Of a stretch of 64,000 nt of DNA, positions 23,541 to 31,396 are shown piece after piece. Numbering within the stretch: the first letter of the stretch is position 1; the number at the start of each line of letters is the position of its first letter. Both the position numbers and the translations under genes were made by a program. The DNA is taken from contig NZ_VHLG01000001.1 of assembly GCF_006516955.1 (NCBI RefSeq), positions 248,001 to 312,000 on the forward strand, read 5' to 3'. Source of the stretch: Martelella alba (GTDB lineage: Bacteria > Pseudomonadota > Alphaproteobacteria > Rhizobiales > Rhizobiaceae). Under the pieces are notes generated by a model. The model was not told the DNA's origin and searched no databases. It saw nothing but the letters and a program-made list of their open reading frames with translations.

Positions 23541-23794
23541 TGTCCCGGCTTTGTCCCGGATTTGTCCCGCTCAATTTTCACCATAAGCCATTGTTTTAAT
23601 ACAGCGATTTCTATTCGTGGGACAATGGGACAACGGGACAGGAAAAACTCTCACATACACATGCGCATACGCACATACATGAGGAATAATTTTGTCCCGT
23701 TGTCCCATTGTCCCACATATATACCTATATCATTGATATATATGAATAAATATAGAAATAAACATTGGGACAAAGCCGGGACAAAGCCGGGACA
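23541..23794. repeat. Dyad-symmetric array of twelve GGGACA motifs; candidate origin or packaging/regulatory site
   Basis: Four triplets. TGTCCC at 23541, 23552, 23563 (11-bp pitch); GGGACA at 23619, 23627, 23635 (8-bp pitch); TGTCCC at 23693, 23701, 23709 (8-bp); GGGACA at 23767, 23778, 23789 (11-bp). The inner triplets form a perfect 24-bp inverted repeat (23617-23640 with 23693-23716) about a centre at 23666.5; the outer triplets are symmetric about 23667.5. A 30-nt strictly alternating pyrimidine-purine tract, 23652-23681, sits exactly on the dyad. AT-rich DNA lies between the third and fourth triplets. Position after the helicase gene and before terS fits an origin or a pac-like site. 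Confidence 0.85.
23652..23681. repeat. 30-nt alternating pyrimidine/purine tract at the array centre
   Basis: Strict Y-R alternation over 30 nt, from CACATACACATG through to ACATACATG, of the kind that can adopt left-handed Z-DNA under negative supercoiling. Centred at 23666.5, the same dyad as the inner inverted repeat. Confidence 0.75.
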
Positions 23795-23809
23795 GGTTTT
23801 GAGGGCGGC

Positions 23810-24325
23810 ATGAATAAACAATCTGAAAATACTGCTGATGAGGGATCGGGTGAGTTCGCCGATGCCGGTGCGGCGTGGGAGCGCCGGGAGGCCGAGCGGC
23901 TCGGCCGGGACCGGAAGGCAAAGCCGAGGCGTAAGCCCGGCAGGCCACCAGGATCGACGAACAAGCGATCGCGTGACCTTCTCGCCCTCCAGGAGGAGAA
24001 GGGTTACGCGGACCCGGTTGAGGCCCTAATGCAGTACTGCACCATGCCGGCCGAGGCGCTGCATGCCTGGATCTGCGAGCGCGAAAGCGGCAAGAAGCCG
24101 TCTTTGTGGGAGGTTATGCAGCATCAGGCCTCCATGCGGGTTCAACTGGCGCCCTTCCTGCACGCGAAGATCATGAGCATGCCGGCCGCAATTGAGGAGC
24201 TGTTGCCGTTGCTGATGATCAACCTCGGCACCAATCAGCTCGACCAGGCGCGTCAAATTGCCGAGCAAAAGGGCATCCCGATCGGCTCACCTCTATTGGA
24301 AGGAAAAGCCAATGAAAACAAGTAG
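23810..24325 (+). CDS. terS: Small terminase subunit (podovirus type)
   Basis: 171 aa. Acidic, disordered start, then a basic hook RRKPGRPPGSTNKRSRDLL, typical of DNA-binding small terminases, and a helical oligomerisation region (YADPVEALMQYCTMPAEALHAW; LAPFLHAKIMSM). Immediately follows the GGGACA array, consistent with recognition of a packaging site nearby. The frame is open further upstream inside the array; ATG 23810 with GAGGGCGGC before it is preferred. Confidence 0.7.
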   Translation: MNKQSENTADEGSGEFADAGAAWERREAERLGRDRKAKPRRKPGRPPGSTNKRSRDLLALQEEKGYADPVEALMQYCTMPAEALHAWICERESGKKPSLWEVMQHQASMRVQLAPFLHAKIMSMPAAIEELLPLLMINLGTNQLDQARQIAEQKGIPIGSPLLEGKANENK

Positions 24326-24850
24326 TTGGATGTATCGTTGTCATGTGATATTTTCTGAATTGCGTCACACGGTATCCAAGCTGTTGTTTTCACTGAATGT
24401 TCTACTGATCAAAGATCAGTTGCAGTGCGCAGCCTGGTGCGATGCGGATGCCACCCCTGCCCCTCGATCGATCACGGCATGCGGCGCGCCATGGCCGCGC
24501 GGCCAGCGCGCGGGCCTTCCCGACGACGGGGGGTACCCCCCGGTGCAGGGGTCGGCGCTTTCGCACCGATCCCAATTTCAGCCATTGGGCGCTGATATGT
24601 CAAAAAACGTTCAATCTGGACGATGCGCCGCGTTTGCCCTGGGCGTGGAAAGGGTCGGGGAACATGAAGCTAAACGGTCCCTCCCGCCTCGATCGGGGTC
24701 AGGGGATAGCGGATCAGATATCCTGCTATCCGGATTTTGTGCGGGATTGATTGAAAGGACGATCTCCGGCCTCCGGCCTCCGATCGACATCGAAGGTGTC
24801 ACCGCGCATGCGCGCGCGGTGACTGGTCTTTCCGTCAGGAGCGCGCGCCG
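24326..24850. other. Spacer between small and large terminase, 525 bp, no supported gene
   Basis: Open frames (24258-24854 and 24442-24750) exist, but none has a ribosome-binding site, recognisable domain or consistent codon use. It contains a 16-bp perfect palindrome (24527-24542, core GGGGGGTACCCCCC), a tandem GGCCTCC-type repeat near 24767-24781 and a 10-bp-stem hairpin at 24798-24823. Such a gap inside a packaging module is unusual in compact phages and could hold a cleavage or regulatory site. Confidence 0.6.
24798..24823 (+). terminator. Hairpin upstream of terL
   Basis: GTCACCGCGC-ATGCGC-GCGCGGTGAC, a perfect 10-bp stem, followed by TGGTCTTTCC. It could attenuate transcription into the virion genes or be part of a packaging site; the T-tract is weak. 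Confidence 0.4.
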
Positions 24851-26539
24851 ATGAGCGACAGAAACGCGGTAATTACACGCGATGATCTGCGTGCCCTTTC
24901 TGCGGCTGAGGAGCGCGCGCTTGTCGCAAGGTATGAGATTGACGAAAAGTTCAATCCGTTCTCATACACCCCGCCTGGTCCAGTTGCTCAGGCCTTTATC
25001 CTGTCCAATCTCCCTACGGCTGTCATCATGGGGCCGCTCGGCGGCGGCAAGACCACCGCCTGCACCTTCAAGCGTATCTATGAGGCAACACAGGCACCAA
25101 TCGCCTGGCACCCTGCTGATGGAAAGCCGACGCGTATGTGCCGCTGGATCGTTCTGCGCGATACGTTCAGATCAGCCGAAAAGACCGTTCTCGAGAGCTG
25201 GAAACAGTGGTTTCCGAAAGGGTACCCGGGATCAAGCTGGGCGGGTGGGAATGATCGCCCAGTGACGCATACACTGCGATTTATGGGGTCAGATGGCATC
25301 CGTATCGAGGCAATCACCGAATTTGCGGGGCTTGGTGAAAACTCGATCGAGACGATGATGAAAGGCCGTGAATATTCAGGCGGCTGGCTCAACGAGACAG
25401 ATACGCATGCAGATGGATCGATCGATGACATGGAACAGCGTGTCGGCCGCTATCCATCTGCTGCAATCCTGTTGTCGGTCGATGAGCTGGAAGATCTCGG
25501 CCGGAAGCTGGGGCATCGGCTTGTCTCTGGCCAGCGGAAATCGGTCGTTATCGGCGACATGAATGCGCCAACAATCGACAACTGGACGTATCGTGTTCTC
25601 GTCAAGTTGAAAACACCGGATCGCCACCTGTTCGAACAGCCTTCAGGCCGGGCCGATGATGCGGAAAATCGGTATAATCTCGAGCCGGATTACTACGATC
25701 GGATTGTTCGCAACCAGGAAGATTGGTTCATCCGGCGTATGGTCGATAATAAATTCGGCTATTCGCGCGCCGGCAAGCCGGTCTATGATGGCTTTGACCG
25801 TCCCCGGCATGTCGCCCGATCACGCATCATTGTGGATCCACGCCTGGCGCTCGGCATCGGTGTCGATATCAGCATGAACACGCTCAACCCTGCGGCCGTC
25901 TTCGGGCAGGTGCATGCGCCAGGCAGGATTATGGCGGTGCGCGAATTATACCTCGGCCATGGTGTCGGCGCTGCGCGCTTTGGCGAGGCTATGTTGCAAT
26001 GTCTTTCAGAGCATTTTTCGAATGCCTCGAAAGTGCGCCTGTGGGTCGACCCCGCCGCAGAATATGGCGCCGATCGCGAAGGCGGCCAGCTCACAGCAAT
26101 GGAAACGCTTTCGGTGATCCTCGGCATTCCGGTTCTCATTCCTGCTGGCGGATCAAATGAGCTTGGCATGCGCCTCGATGCCGTCAAGACAGAACTCAGG
26201 GGCTATATCGAGCCAAATACACATCTGCAGATCGACCCGGAAGGCTGCCCGCTTCTGCTTGAGGGGTTTGAGGGGAAATATCGCTATAAGCGCAAGCCTG
26301 AAAAAGCATCGACCGATTACGAGGAGCAGCCGGAAAAGACGCATCCGTGGTCTGATTTGCAAGATGGCCTGCAATATCTCATCCTCGGTTTCCGCGGTCG
26401 CGCTGGCATTATCCGCGGTGCTGCAGACAAGGATCGGGAACCGAAAAATAGTGGCGCCTGGTCAAGTCAGAAGCGCAGCAGTTCGACGCCCTGGGGACAG
26501 CAGGGTTTTGACCCGCATGCAGTTGGCCTGAAGCGATGA
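24851..26539 (+). CDS. terL: Terminase large subunit
   Basis: 562-aa packaging motor. The ATPase domain has Walker A GPLGGGKTT at about residues 60-68 and a Walker B/GWLNETDT region near 180. The C-terminal RNase H-like nuclease domain begins with IGVDISMN (first metal-binding Asp), followed by WVDPAAEYG and a late KTHPWSDLQDGLQY acidic site. This is the podovirus-type TerL. AGGAG lies 10 nt before the ATG. It starts the virion operon; stop overlaps the next gene. Confidence 0.92.
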   Translation: MSDRNAVITRDDLRALSAAEERALVARYEIDEKFNPFSYTPPGPVAQAFILSNLPTAVIMGPLGGGKTTACTFKRIYEATQAPIAWHPADGKPTRMCRWIVLRDTFRSAEKTVLESWKQWFPKGYPGSSWAGGNDRPVTHTLRFMGSDGIRIEAITEFAGLGENSIETMMKGREYSGGWLNETDTHADGSIDDMEQRVGRYPSAAILLSVDELEDLGRKLGHRLVSGQRKSVVIGDMNAPTIDNWTYRVLVKLKTPDRHLFEQPSGRADDAENRYNLEPDYYDRIVRNQEDWFIRRMVDNKFGYSRAGKPVYDGFDRPRHVARSRIIVDPRLALGIGVDISMNTLNPAAVFGQVHAPGRIMAVRELYLGHGVGAARFGEAMLQCLSEHFSNASKVRLWVDPAAEYGADREGGQLTAMETLSVILGIPVLIPAGGSNELGMRLDAVKTELRGYIEPNTHLQIDPEGCPLLLEGFEGKYRYKRKPEKASTDYEEQPEKTHPWSDLQDGLQYLILGFRGRAGIIRGAADKDREPKNSGAWSSQKRSSSTPWGQQGFDPHAVGLKR

Positions 26540-26982
26540 CAGTGGAAATCGAAAGTCCGGCAACAATCTTTGATGTTGCGGCTCTGTCTGGCGCGGCAAG
26601 CCAGATTGACTGGGCCGTTGCAAAAGAGATGTGGAGCGCTGGCGAAAGCTTCGTGCTCCGGGCCGATGGTAAGGAAATCGGCCTGTTTGGCCTCTACCCA
26701 TGCGACAATAACGTGGCGGAAGCATGGTTCTGCGTCACGCCGGCCTGCGCCCGCCACATGCTTTTTCTCATTCGGCAGATCCGGTTGACGCTGGATAGCC
26801 GGCCTTACGATTTCATCATGGCTTATTGCAGGACTGATGCGGGCAAGCGGATCGCACGGGCCTCTGGCTTCCGCTTTCTCGCGGACGGAACGGATTTTGA
26901 GCAGTGGGTGAGAGATGGGCGATCTATTCGGCGGCAACAGTGGCAAGGATCTGAAGGCGCAACAGGAAGCAAATCAGCGTAA
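26536..26982 (+). CDS. GNAT-like phage protein
   Basis: 148 aa. The layout (FVLRADGKEIGLFGLYP, VAEAWFCVTPACARHML, then YCRTDAGKRIARASGFRFLADG) matches the acetyltransferase-like proteins often placed between terminase and portal in podoviruses. The acetyl-CoA pyrophosphate loop is not clearly R/QxxGxG/A, so catalysis is uncertain and a structural role is possible. Its 3' end overlaps the next gene by 68 bp. Confidence 0.65.
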   Translation: MTVEIESPATIFDVAALSGAASQIDWAVAKEMWSAGESFVLRADGKEIGLFGLYPCDNNVAEAWFCVTPACARHMLFLIRQIRLTLDSRPYDFIMAYCRTDAGKRIARASGFRFLADGTDFEQWVRDGRSIRRQQWQGSEGATGSKSA

Positions 26983-27115
26983 GCAGCTTGCGGATCTGGC
27001 GCGGCAACAGGCGGAAGTTGACCAATCCGTCAGCAGCAAGGCCGGGCGCAATACCGGTAGCAAGCTTCTGTCATTCCTTTCCGGCTCGGGTGTAGATACC
27101 CTCGGCGGTGCCTGA
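26915..27115 (+). CDS. Small phage virion-associated protein
   Basis: 66 aa: DLFGGNSGKDLKAQQEANQRKQLADLARQQ (in pieces), a charged helical region, then a Gly/Ser-rich end SFLSGSGVDTLGGA. Position just before the portal matches small connector-associated genes of podoviruses. It begins 68 bp inside the previous gene, with GTGAGAGATGG around the start. No named family. Confidence 0.55.
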   Translation: MGDLFGGNSGKDLKAQQEANQRKQLADLARQQAEVDQSVSSKAGRNTGSKLLSFLSGSGVDTLGGA

Positions 27116-28665
27116 TGAGCAAAACACAACGGCTGAAAGACCGCCGCGAGGCGGCCAAACGTGAGCGTGACGAATTCCAGCCGCTGCTCGATGAGGCCTA
27201 TCAGTACGCAATCCCCTACCGTAAATCGGCGAATTCCGAACGCAGCGGAACCTCGCGCGGCGAGAAACGTGTCGACCAGGTCTATGATCATACAGCGATC
27301 GACAGTGCGTTCCGTTTCGCCGGAAAACTTCAGCAAGATTTCTGGCCTGCAGGTCAGGACAATTTCAAGCTCGAGCCCGGCCCGGTCATAATCTCAAAAG
27401 AAGACCGTGATCAGCTTACCAAGCAGCTCGCGCCCATTACACAGGTGGCTGGCGCCTTCTTCGATGATGGCGACTGGGGCATGGCATTTCATGAAATGGC
27501 GCTTGAGCTCTCGGCCGGGACCGGTGCAATTCTCATGGATAGCTCTGAAGACCCGGAAAAACTCTGGGAACCGATGAGCGTTCCGATCGATGAGCTATTG
27601 CTTGAGAATGGCCCGCGCAATCGCATTTCCGGTATCTTCTGGACCCGCCGCATGACCGTGCGCGTCGTCAGCGAAACATGGCCAAACGCTCCTCTCGGCG
27701 AAAATCTGAAAGAAAGGCTGAAGCAGAAGCCGGAAGACGAAATCAAGGTCTACCAGGATACCGTTTACGACCCGAAAAAGAAAAAATGGGTCATGACAGT
27801 CTGGTGTGATGACCAGACGGCAGCGCTGCATGAGGTCGAAAGTCGGACAAATCCGTGGCTATCGCCGCGTTATTTCCGCGTTCCGGGTGAGACGCAGGGC
27901 CGTGGCCCGGTCATGCTCGCCATGCCGACAATCAAAACGCTCAACACAACAGCCAGACTGCAGCTTCAGGCGGCGGCAATTGCGATGCTTGGCGTCTATA
28001 CAGCTGTGGATGACGGTGTGTTTAATCCCGATCTTGCAGTCCAGGCGCCGGGCGCTTTCTGGAAGGTAGCCCGCAATGGCGGAACGCTTGGGCCGTCGGT
28101 GCAGCGCTTCCCGGATCCTCGCCTTGATCTTTCAAATATGGTTCTCAATGACATGCGCATGGGTGTGAAAGCAACCATGATGGATCAGAGCTTGCCGACA
28201 GACGGCGCGGCCGTCAGATCAGCGACGGAAATTCTTGAGCGGGTCAAGAGACTGGCATCAGACCATCTTGGTGCTTACGGGCGGCTGGTGGAGGAAGTCA
28301 CCATTCCCGCCGTCAAGCGTGTGCTCGAGCTTGCCTATAACAAGGGTTACATCGCCGAGGATATTCCGATTGATCAGCTTCTGGTGCGTATTCGGATCAA
28401 GAGCCCGCTGGGAATTGCGCGCGAGGCACAGCGGATCGAAAAAATCGTTCAATGGCTGCAGATGGTGCTGATGATCCTTGCCGATCGCGCCGGCCGCGTT
28501 GCCAAGGTCGAGGATGCCTTGATCATGGTCGGCCGCGATTTCGGCGTTCCGGAAGAACTGATCACATCAGCTGATGAGCGAAAGGCAATGGACGAACAAG
28601 AAGCGCGGGCGCAGGCCCTGGCGGCTGCCGCTCAGGTTGCCGGCGCTGGAGCGGGGATGGGATGA
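27115..28665 (+). CDS. Portal (head-tail connector) protein, T7/BPP-1-like
   Basis: 516 aa. Forms the dodecameric ring through which DNA enters and leaves the capsid. Features of the podovirus head-tail connector family are visible: early YAIPYRKS, then GKLQQDFWPAGQDNFKLEPG, a middle FRVPGETQGRGPVMLAMPTIKTLN, and PTDGAAVRSATEILERVKRL. The C-terminal 30 residues are Ala/Gln-rich. Length is close to T7 gp8 (about 535). Starts at the last base of the previous gene's stop. Confidence 0.92.
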   Translation: MSKTQRLKDRREAAKRERDEFQPLLDEAYQYAIPYRKSANSERSGTSRGEKRVDQVYDHTAIDSAFRFAGKLQQDFWPAGQDNFKLEPGPVIISKEDRDQLTKQLAPITQVAGAFFDDGDWGMAFHEMALELSAGTGAILMDSSEDPEKLWEPMSVPIDELLLENGPRNRISGIFWTRRMTVRVVSETWPNAPLGENLKERLKQKPEDEIKVYQDTVYDPKKKKWVMTVWCDDQTAALHEVESRTNPWLSPRYFRVPGETQGRGPVMLAMPTIKTLNTTARLQLQAAAIAMLGVYTAVDDGVFNPDLAVQAPGAFWKVARNGGTLGPSVQRFPDPRLDLSNMVLNDMRMGVKATMMDQSLPTDGAAVRSATEILERVKRLASDHLGAYGRLVEEVTIPAVKRVLELAYNKGYIAEDIPIDQLLVRIRIKSPLGIAREAQRIEKIVQWLQMVLMILADRAGRVAKVEDALIMVGRDFGVPEELITSADERKAMDEQEARAQALAAAAQVAGAGAGMG

Positions 28666-29027
28666 AAGCTCAGGATTTGGAACAGATTGTCAAAGGTGCT
28701 GCCAATGGCGATTGGAGCTGGTTCGAAAGTGCGGACCCTTCGGTAAAGCGGGCGATGGATCTCAAGCAGGCGCGTGATGCTGAAGACCAGAAGACGATTG
28801 CCAGCGCCTGGGCGCGATTTGCCGACAGCCCGGACGGAAGAAAGGCGCTCGAGCGTTTGTTTGATACGACGCTGAGGCGAGCTGTCTATTTCGCGACGCT
28901 GGGTCTTGAGCCTTCCAGCATGGCGGTTTTTGGCGCCTTCCGGGAGGGGCAGAACTCGGTTGCCCATGAGATCGCAAGACAGATTGGTCTTGCGGAAAAT
29001 GAGGCCGTGAAGCCTCGCGACGTGTGA
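28662..29027 (+). CDS. Bbp19-like phage protein
   Basis: 121 aa, entirely helical: ASAWARFADSPDGRKALERLFDTTLRRAVYFATLGLEPSSMAVFGAFREGQNSV in pieces. The FREGQ motif near the end of a helix and this position between portal and scaffold match the Bbp19 family named after Bordetella phage BPP-1. Virion or assembly role; not experimentally known to me. Confidence 0.65.
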   Translation: MKAQDLEQIVKGAANGDWSWFESADPSVKRAMDLKQARDAEDQKTIASAWARFADSPDGRKALERLFDTTLRRAVYFATLGLEPSSMAVFGAFREGQNSVAHEIARQIGLAENEAVKPRDV

Positions 29028-29037
29028 GAGGTGATGC

Positions 29038-29907
29038 ATGTTTGACGTGATACGGAAATATCTGCCGCTTTTTGATGCTGAAGGCGGCGGCGCTCCTGGT
29101 GGCGGTGAAGGTGGAGACGGCGGCGAAGGCGGTGGAGATCCAGGGGACGCTGGCGGCGGTGCCTGGACTGCGCCGGAAGGTATCCCATCCGAGTTTATCG
29201 GCGCAAATGCAGATGAAACGCTCGGAAAGCTGCTTGGCGGCTTCAATGATGTTAGTACCCGCTTCACCGGCATGCGGGACAAGCTCTCAAAAATGCCGGC
29301 AGCCCCGAAAACGCCGGATCTTTACAGCTTCGAACCTGGTGAGAACCTATCACCATTCTTCGGTGACCTCTCACAGGACAAGATGTTCTCGGCCGCGCGT
29401 GATGCCGCCCACAAACACGGCATGAGCCAGGAGCAATTCTCCGGATTTCTCGCCGATACATTCGGGCCGATGGCAGAAGCCGGTCTTCTTTCGACACCCT
29501 TCGATGCTGCTGCCGAACTGACCAGCTTTCAGAATGCGACTGGCCTCGATAAGGCCGGTGTGTCGCGTGAGCTGCAAGCAACCGACACTTTCGCCAAGGG
29601 GCTGATCGCGCAGCTCGACATTCCTCAGGGCCTTGCCGACCAGGCGAAAGGCTTGCTTCTGGGGATGACGGACACTGCCGCCGGCAACATCGTGCTGCAG
29701 GCACTGGCAAAGCGCATGAATGCATCCGGTTTCGGCCTCGAAGGCCGTGGCGGAAATGAGGGCGCGCTGACCGAAGCCGATCTGCACAAGCTCGATGCAG
29801 ACCCGCGTATCGATCCCGCGAACCGTGAGCACTCAGACCCTGAAAAGCGCTTCGACCCGGAACTGCGCCAGCGCTATGACGCTGCTTACAAACGGCTGTA
29901 TGGCTGA
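29038..29907 (+). CDS. Capsid scaffolding/assembly protein
   Basis: 289 aa. Starts with a Gly-rich linker (residues 14-50, mainly G, E, D), then helical segments and an acidic/charged C-terminus (DPEKRFDPELRQRYDAAYKRLYG in pieces), as in podovirus scaffolds that bind capsid through their C-terminal helix. Located directly before the major capsid gene, the canonical position. A terminator-like hairpin follows. Confidence 0.78.
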   Translation: MFDVIRKYLPLFDAEGGGAPGGGEGGDGGEGGGDPGDAGGGAWTAPEGIPSEFIGANADETLGKLLGGFNDVSTRFTGMRDKLSKMPAAPKTPDLYSFEPGENLSPFFGDLSQDKMFSAARDAAHKHGMSQEQFSGFLADTFGPMAEAGLLSTPFDAAAELTSFQNATGLDKAGVSRELQATDTFAKGLIAQLDIPQGLADQAKGLLLGMTDTAAGNIVLQALAKRMNASGFGLEGRGGNEGALTEADLHKLDADPRIDPANREHSDPEKRFDPELRQRYDAAYKRLYG

Positions 29908-29935
29908 TCCTCCCACCTCATACATGCAGCCAGAA

Positions 29936-29960
29936 GGGCCGGCCTTGCGCCGGTCCTTTT
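29936..29960 (+). terminator. Terminator between scaffold and capsid genes
   Basis: GGGCCGGC / GCCGGTCC, an 8-bp stem with a 5-nt loop (one G-T pair), followed by TTTTCTGTT. Likely lowers read-through or sets the capsid-to-scaffold ratio; the capsid gene may have its own promoter in the remaining 150 bp. Confidence 0.55.
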
Positions 29961-30112
29961 CTGTTCCGGTTTACCGGACCGCCTGCCGGGTAGGCTTAAG
30001 GCAGACAACGGGCGGACCTGCATGAGCAATGGCCTCTCCGGCCAAGCCGGACCCTGAGCTGCACGCGGCCTCTCCAACCGGTGTTTTCAGCAAAACATCT
30101 TGGAGATGCAAA

Positions 30113-30991
30113 ATGACCATCAATGCAAATGCCTGGAATACGACCCAGTTTGCCAACCGTGCGATGCACATCTATCAGCAGAAGGGCAACCGCCTGCGTC
30201 CGACCGTTTCCCAGGCGACGCGTATCGAGAAGAATGAAAAGGCGGTTTTCTGGCTCGCCGGAAAGTCCGTCGCCAAGAAGAAAACCCGCCGCGAGCGCAA
30301 TGTCCCCGGCAACGCCGGACGCAAGAATTTTGAAGTCCCGCTCGAGACATGGGTCGCCTTCGATACCGTCGAAGAATATGACGTCGATCGCATGACGGTC
30401 GATGAAAAGGAAATCGTCTATCAGAGCGGCGCCAACGCGCTCGGCCGGGCAACCGATATCGAAATCTACGCTAAGATGGCCGCCGCCAAGACAACCTTTG
30501 ACACTGGGCTCGACTTCTCGGCCGGAGCCTTCTCGGCCGCCAACGCGCTGGCGCTTTGCGCTGCTCTGCAGAATGACAAGGTTCCGTGGAATGGCGAAGT
30601 CTATTGCGGTCTTCCCTCCCTGCAGTGGAACCAGTTCATCGCCAACAAGGTCGTGAATTCGTCCGACCATGTCGGCCCGAACGGCCTTCCCTTTGTCCAG
30701 GCGACCGACAGCCGCTTCTGGAATGGCGTCAACTGGTTCCTTTTCGTCGAAGAGGATGCGGAAGACCTGTATCCCGTCCCTGCTGAAAATCAGCAGGATC
30801 TGTTCATCTGGCACAAGTCCGCGATGGGATGGGGCAACAATACCGATCTCCGTGTCATTCCGCAGTGGGATAACTACGAGGACTGCTGGACGATCAACAT
30901 GCAGGCCAAGGGCGCAGCAACCACCATGCAGGAGGGGAATGGGGTCAAGCGCTTCCGTACCTCGACCAATTCCGCCATCGCCATCATCTGA
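30113..30991 (+). CDS. Major capsid protein (Phage_capsid_2/BPP-1-like)
   Basis: 292 aa. TINANAWNTTQFANRAMHIYQQKG, then a long basic region RIEKNEKAVFWLAGKSVAKKKTRRER (in pieces), and C-terminal QWDNYEDCWTINMQAKGAA, typical of the capsid family of BPP-1-like podoviruses rather than of HK97 size variants. The start is ATG 30113 with TTGGAGATG upstream; the frame extends to 30029 but without a ribosome-binding site. Confidence 0.88.
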   Translation: MTINANAWNTTQFANRAMHIYQQKGNRLRPTVSQATRIEKNEKAVFWLAGKSVAKKKTRRERNVPGNAGRKNFEVPLETWVAFDTVEEYDVDRMTVDEKEIVYQSGANALGRATDIEIYAKMAAAKTTFDTGLDFSAGAFSAANALALCAALQNDKVPWNGEVYCGLPSLQWNQFIANKVVNSSDHVGPNGLPFVQATDSRFWNGVNWFLFVEEDAEDLYPVPAENQQDLFIWHKSAMGWGNNTDLRVIPQWDNYEDCWTINMQAKGAATTMQEGNGVKRFRTSTNSAIAII

Positions 30992-31050
30992 ATTTTCCAG
31001 CCTGGGCGCTGTTGCGCCCTCGCCTTTCCTTTCAATTGGAGACTGAAACC

Positions 31051-31326
31051 ATGGCTTTTGATGTTAAGGGCTTCCGCACGGTTGATTTCATGTACAACCC
31101 GTCCGGCGCTGCCGGTGCCAATCTCGGCGTTCATAACTACGTCACGAACGATGATACGGCGGCGGTGGAAACGGCCGGCTATTTCAATGATCTGACCGAC
31201 CGTGTGAAAAAGGGCGATCACATCGACTGCACGCTTGATCTCGATGGGACGCCGATGCGGCGCAACTACATCGTACTGTCCAATACCGGCGGCGTCGTTG
31301 CCATCTCGGCGCAGAACGTCGCCTGA
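31051..31326 (+). CDS. Small virion protein next to capsid (possible head decoration)
   Basis: 91 aa, beta-rich: FMYNPSGAAGANLGVHNYVTNDDTAAVETAGYFNDL and HIDCTLDLDGTPMRRNYIVLSNTGGVVAI in pieces. The short length, all-beta pattern and position right after the capsid suggest a decoration protein. TTGGAGACTGAAACC precedes the ATG. Resembles the protein at 44974 in general type (small, all-beta, near-neutral). Confidence 0.6.
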   Translation: MAFDVKGFRTVDFMYNPSGAAGANLGVHNYVTNDDTAAVETAGYFNDLTDRVKKGDHIDCTLDLDGTPMRRNYIVLSNTGGVVAISAQNVA

Positions 31327-31343
31327 TTTTCTGCGCTGATCGC

Positions 31344-31370
31344 GGCCGCCGGTTTCACGTCCCGGCGGCC
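31344..31370 (+). terminator. Hairpin after the decoration-like gene
   Basis: GGCCGCCGG / CCGGCGGCC, a perfect 9-bp stem with a 9-nt loop, followed by GTCTCTGCTTCT. Weak T-tract; may be a processing site or a partial terminator before the tail genes. Confidence 0.45.
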
Positions 31371-31396
31371 GTCTCTGCTTCTATAAGGAGGATGGC

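Larger units (their letters stand above)
23389..23809. other. Non-coding spacer between helicase and small terminase, 421 bp
   Basis: An open frame (23385-23813) spans it, but its product is repetitive, Cys-rich and dictated by the repeat array, so I do not call a gene. The spacer contains the twelve-copy GGGACA array (23541-23794), a central alternating tract and an AT-rich stretch (23714-23763). A weak promoter-like TTGACC near 23485 is noted without conviction. Confidence 0.75.

Noticed and set aside
23541-23794. CRISPR array
   Set aside because: The repeats are 6-7 bp, occur on both strands with 8- or 11-bp pitch, and there are no unique spacers or cas genes.
23385-23813. 142-codon frame after the helicase
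   Set aside because: It runs through the GGGACA array; its product is repetitive and Cys-rich, there is no domain, and the symmetry of the DNA explains the open frame.
24258-24854. 198-codon frame (and 24442-24750) between terS and terL
   Set aside because: No ribosome site, no recognisable domain, mixed codon use; overlaps the end of terS.
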